A stretch of DNA of 8,601 bases, taken from contig JAYTXC010000355.1 of the NCBI GenBank assembly GCA_043743145.1, positions 1-8,601 of the forward strand. Direction: 5' to 3'. Under the pieces are notes generated by a model. It had not been told where the DNA came from and ran no database searches. It worked only from the letters and a program-made list of their open reading frames with translations. The stretch's first letter is position 1. Each line of letters starts with the position of its first letter. Shown in pieces: positions 6,849 through 8,601 of this stretch. The DNA comes from JANYGA01 sp043743145. GTDB taxonomy: Bacteria > Vulcanimicrobiota > Vulcanimicrobiia > Vulcanimicrobiales > Vulcanimicrobiaceae. Made by a program: the position numbers and the translations under genes.

Positions 6849-6870
6849 AACTGTGATGGAAGTCACAGTT
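6849..6870. promoter_or_regulatory. CRP-type operator (TGTGA-N6-TCACA)
   Basis: The site has 8-bp perfect inverted arms, AACTGTGA and TCACAGTT, separated by 6 nt, with core TGTGA-N6-TCACA. This is the exact symmetric consensus known for CRP-family regulators. It lies in the 87-nt gap between the DUF3810 stop (6878) and the start of the unknown gene (6790), centred about 70 nt before that start. A weak -10-like TAGATC on the minus strand (6826-6821) would put a transcription start roughly 45 nt from the centre, near the activating class II position. It could alternatively act as a hairpin after the DUF3810 gene, but no T-run follows it. Confidence 0.6.
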
Positions 6871-6877
6871 ATGCGAC

Positions 6878-7978
6878 TCAGCCACGGACGCGCGGAAGCC
6901 CGGTGGCATCGAAATCGGCACCCGTCATCCAGCGAATAAACAGCCGATAACTCGCGTATCCGGCTTTGACGTGATTCGATTTGAGATAGCGATCGTAGGC
7001 GACGCGCTGCACGTGTTCGACCTGCGTGTTGACGTTTTTTAAAAAGTGGGCGCGGATGGCCATGATATCGTTGTAGGCCGTGCGTCCCATGCGATGTGAG
7101 ACGTGCACGTCGCTCGGTAGATTGAACCACACGAGAATCCACCCCGAGTACGCGAGCAGGGGATTCCGCGATGTGGTACACGCGATCACCGAAATAAAAT
7201 TCGCTTCGGACTCATCGGCGAAGCCGGCGATATGGGCCCACTCGTGCGCGTAGATCGCGGGTCGCTCGTAGGGTGATGCCGTCGCGTCGAGATTGATCTC
7301 GTGCGTCCACGGATCGGTAAATCCGTTCGAACCCGAAAGCTGCATCATCGGTTGAAAAAGCGTTGGCTTGACGCGCGGCGGCGCGAAGGAATCGTGCGAT
7401 CCCAGGCGTGCGATCGTCGCTTCAAACGTCGGAACGAGTTGTCGCGCGAACACGTCGTCGTCGACGTGCTCGCGATGTGCGGCGTCGGCGAGTTGCGTGA
7501 GACGATCGACGACCCGGTCGGCAAAGGCTGCGACGGATATTTCATCGGTACGCTCGTCGCGAACGAGCACTTTATCGGCCAACGGCACGCGCGCGTAATT
7601 GTACGCCCACGAAAAATCGAACCAGACGAAGATCGCGCATGCGACGGCGAACGTTCGTACGATCGCAAGACCCGCGGCACGGACGCGCGCGCCGCGTGCG
7701 CGTCGGATCGTTACGATCCAAAATCGGACGAGCCAAACGACGGCGATCGCAAAGAGCAGATCGCCGAGGCAGAATGGCAGCGGACTCGTGAGCGCGCGCA
7801 CGACGCGGTCGATTGCCGGGTAGATCCCGGTCGAATAGTGCGCCTCGATCCAGGTCGGCTTCGGCTGGGCGATCTCAACGAGAACGGCGACGACGATCGC
7901 GATCGCATCGAACGCCGCAACGCCGCGACGTGCGGGACCGGGGACGGTGTGGGGAGGCACGGGGAGTGCTTCGAACAC
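6878..7978 (-). CDS. DUF3810-type membrane protein with HExxH zinc-protease motif
   Basis: 366 residues from a GTG start at 7978. Three hydrophobic segments near the N-terminus (about 24-37, 72-90 and 103-120) anchor it in the membrane. The remaining roughly 240 residues contain AIYAHEWAHIAGFADESEANF: HEWAH (235-239) is an HExxH zinc site, with Glu246 or Glu248 as probable third ligand. The spacing and the EANF sequence match the DUF3810 (PF12725) family, which is uncharacterised and predicted to be metallopeptidase-like. Its substrate is unknown. A GTG at 7960 is an alternative start that would remove the overlap with the divergent Nudix gene; only a weak AGG precedes 7978. It is probably transcribed separately from the genes downstream, given the CRP-like site after its stop. 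Confidence 0.88.
   Translation of the reverse strand: MFEALPVPPHTVPGPARRGVAAFDAIAIVVAVLVEIAQPKPTWIEAHYSTGIYPAIDRVVRALTSPLPFCLGDLLFAIAVVWLVRFWIVTIRRARGARVRAAGLAIVRTFAVACAIFVWFDFSWAYNYARVPLADKVLVRDERTDEISVAAFADRVVDRLTQLADAAHREHVDDDVFARQLVPTFEATIARLGSHDSFAPPRVKPTLFQPMMQLSGSNGFTDPWTHEINLDATASPYERPAIYAHEWAHIAGFADESEANFISVIACTTSRNPLLAYSGWILVWFNLPSDVHVSHRMGRTAYNDIMAIRAHFLKNVNTQVEHVQRVAYDRYLKSNHVKAGYASYRLFIRWMTGADFDATGLPRVRG
7951..7957 (+). promoter_or_regulatory. Ribosome-binding site deciding the Nudix start
   Basis: GGGGAGG stands 8 nt before the GTG at 7966, whereas the in-frame ATG at 7987 has no purine-rich sequence at a usable distance. It lies inside the first codons of the oppositely oriented DUF3810 gene. 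Confidence 0.55.
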
Positions 7979-8526
7979 GACCTGCGATGCTCTTTGCCGC
8001 CGTCGTTATTCCGATCGTTCGCAGCGATGACCCGGCGGTCGTCTTCGTTCGTCGCGCCGAACATCTGCGTCGCAATCCCGGTCAGATCGCTTTCCCGGGC
8101 GGCGTCATCGATCCCACCGACTCGAGCGCACACGATGCAGCGTTGCGCGAATTCGAGGAGGAACTTGGTCTCCCGCGCGATCGCGTCGCCATCTTCGCAC
8201 GCCTCGAAGATGTCGTAACGCTCGCGCTTTCTGTCACGGTTACGCCATTCGTCGGCACGATCGCCCCCCCGCTCGATTTCGCTGTCGACAAAAGCGAGAC
8301 CGCAGACGTTCACGAAATTCCACTCGATGCGATCTACGCGCCCGGCGCGCTCCATCGTGGTACCGAAGCCGTCGTCCATGATGGAACGCGGTACGACGTG
8401 CCGACGTGGCTCTTCGATTATGCGGGGATTCACGTTTGGGGTGCGACAGCGCGTATGCTGCACGCGCTGATGGTGCGGTACCCGACCGTCGAAGCGCTCA
8501 CGAATGCGCCACACGAGATGGATTAG
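7966..8526 (+). CDS. Nudix hydrolase, CoA pyrophosphatase type (NudL/YeaB-like)
   Basis: 186 residues from the GTG at 7966 (179 if the ATG at 7987 is used). The family is expected to split the pyrophosphate of coenzyme A and derivatives into 4'-phosphopantetheine species and 3',5'-ADP in the cytoplasm. The N-terminal signature of the CoA-specific subgroup is present: R-A-x3-R-x3-G-x3-FPGG in VRRAEHLRRNPGQIAFPGG (about 28-46). It is followed by the Nudix-box end REFEEELGL (61-69) with the metal-binding glutamates intact. The first part of the box is stretched (GGVIDPTDSSAHDAAL), as usual in this subgroup. Length is normal. The C-terminal WLFDYAGIHVWGATARMLHALM also fits NudL proteins. The start region overlaps the divergent DUF3810 gene by 13 nt, so its promoter must lie inside that gene. 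Confidence 0.92.
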   Translation: MLRTRPAMLFAAVVIPIVRSDDPAVVFVRRAEHLRRNPGQIAFPGGVIDPTDSSAHDAALREFEEELGLPRDRVAIFARLEDVVTLALSVTVTPFVGTIAPPLDFAVDKSETADVHEIPLDAIYAPGALHRGTEAVVHDGTRYDVPTWLFDYAGIHVWGATARMLHALMVRYPTVEALTNAPHEMD

Positions 8527-8601
8527 TGTCTCGAAATGCTGGGTACGCCTGCGACTACGCCGCGGCCGATCGGCCGCAGAAATGGAAATGTATCGTGGGC
8601 G
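8527..8601. other. Window end: 16-bp perfect palindrome, no assignable gene
   Basis: After the Nudix stop there is a perfect 16-bp palindrome, GCGGCCGATCGGCCGC, at 8562-8577. It is not followed by a T-run on either strand, so it is not a standard terminator. Short open frames run off the window end: plus-strand GTG at 8526 and ATG at 8536, and a minus-strand frame ending near 8523. Any of these could be the edge of the next gene, but too little is visible to choose. Confidence 0.4.

Noticed and set aside
7301..8218. Long plus-strand open frame (305 codons) opposite DUF3810 and overlapping Nudix in another frame
   Set aside because: Composition is Arg/Asp/Glu shadow coding. Both overlapped genes have family motifs in their own frames.
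8526..8601. Start of a next plus-strand gene with KWKC resembling a rubredoxin-like metal site
   Set aside because: The second cysteine of the CxxC pair is missing (KWKCIVG), there is no good ribosome-binding site, and only 25 codons are visible.

Overview
The window is GC-rich, gene-dense bacterial DNA with no mobile element, rRNA, tRNA or CRISPR array that I can see. The tetramer GATC, and especially CGATCG, is strikingly over-represented throughout. Together with the gene content this recalls uncultured Eremiobacterota/WPS-2-type genomes. That placement is a low-confidence guess from composition, not from a marker gene.

Layout: positions 1-2315 (plus strand) hold the 3' part of an alpha/beta hydrolase, overlapped by 4 nt by a large membrane protein with a PDZ-like segment, about ten membrane segments and a C-terminal GAF-type domain but no output domain. 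Converging on it with a 13-nt gap is a three-gene minus-strand ABC exporter operon, 4956 down to 2329: one ATPase followed by two different ABC-2 permeases, the COG4586/COG4587/COG3694 arrangement. Upstream of the operon, on the plus strand, is a 17-codon lysine-rich micro-ORF at 5128-5181. It has a near-consensus Shine-Dalgarno and is followed by a strong stem-loop terminator that also serves the convergent hydrolase gene.

Positions 5285-7978 carry three minus-strand genes: a DUF3810-type membrane zinc-metalloprotease candidate (upstream), a 237-residue protein of unknown function, and an exported dienelactone-hydrolase-like protein. Between the first two lies a perfect TGTGA-N6-TCACA palindrome, the textbook CRP-type operator. 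It sits about 70 bp upstream of the unknown gene and suggests that the unknown gene and the hydrolase form a separately regulated unit. A CoA-pyrophosphatase-type Nudix gene (7966-8526, plus) diverges from the DUF3810 gene, and the two probable GTG starts overlap by 13 nt. The final 75 bases contain a 16-bp perfect palindrome and no gene I can assign.

Most genes are ordinary accessory or housekeeping families. The parts most worth a second look are the micro-ORF cassette, the CRP-like operator with its unknown gene, the output-less PDZ/membrane/GAF protein, and the CGATCG signature.
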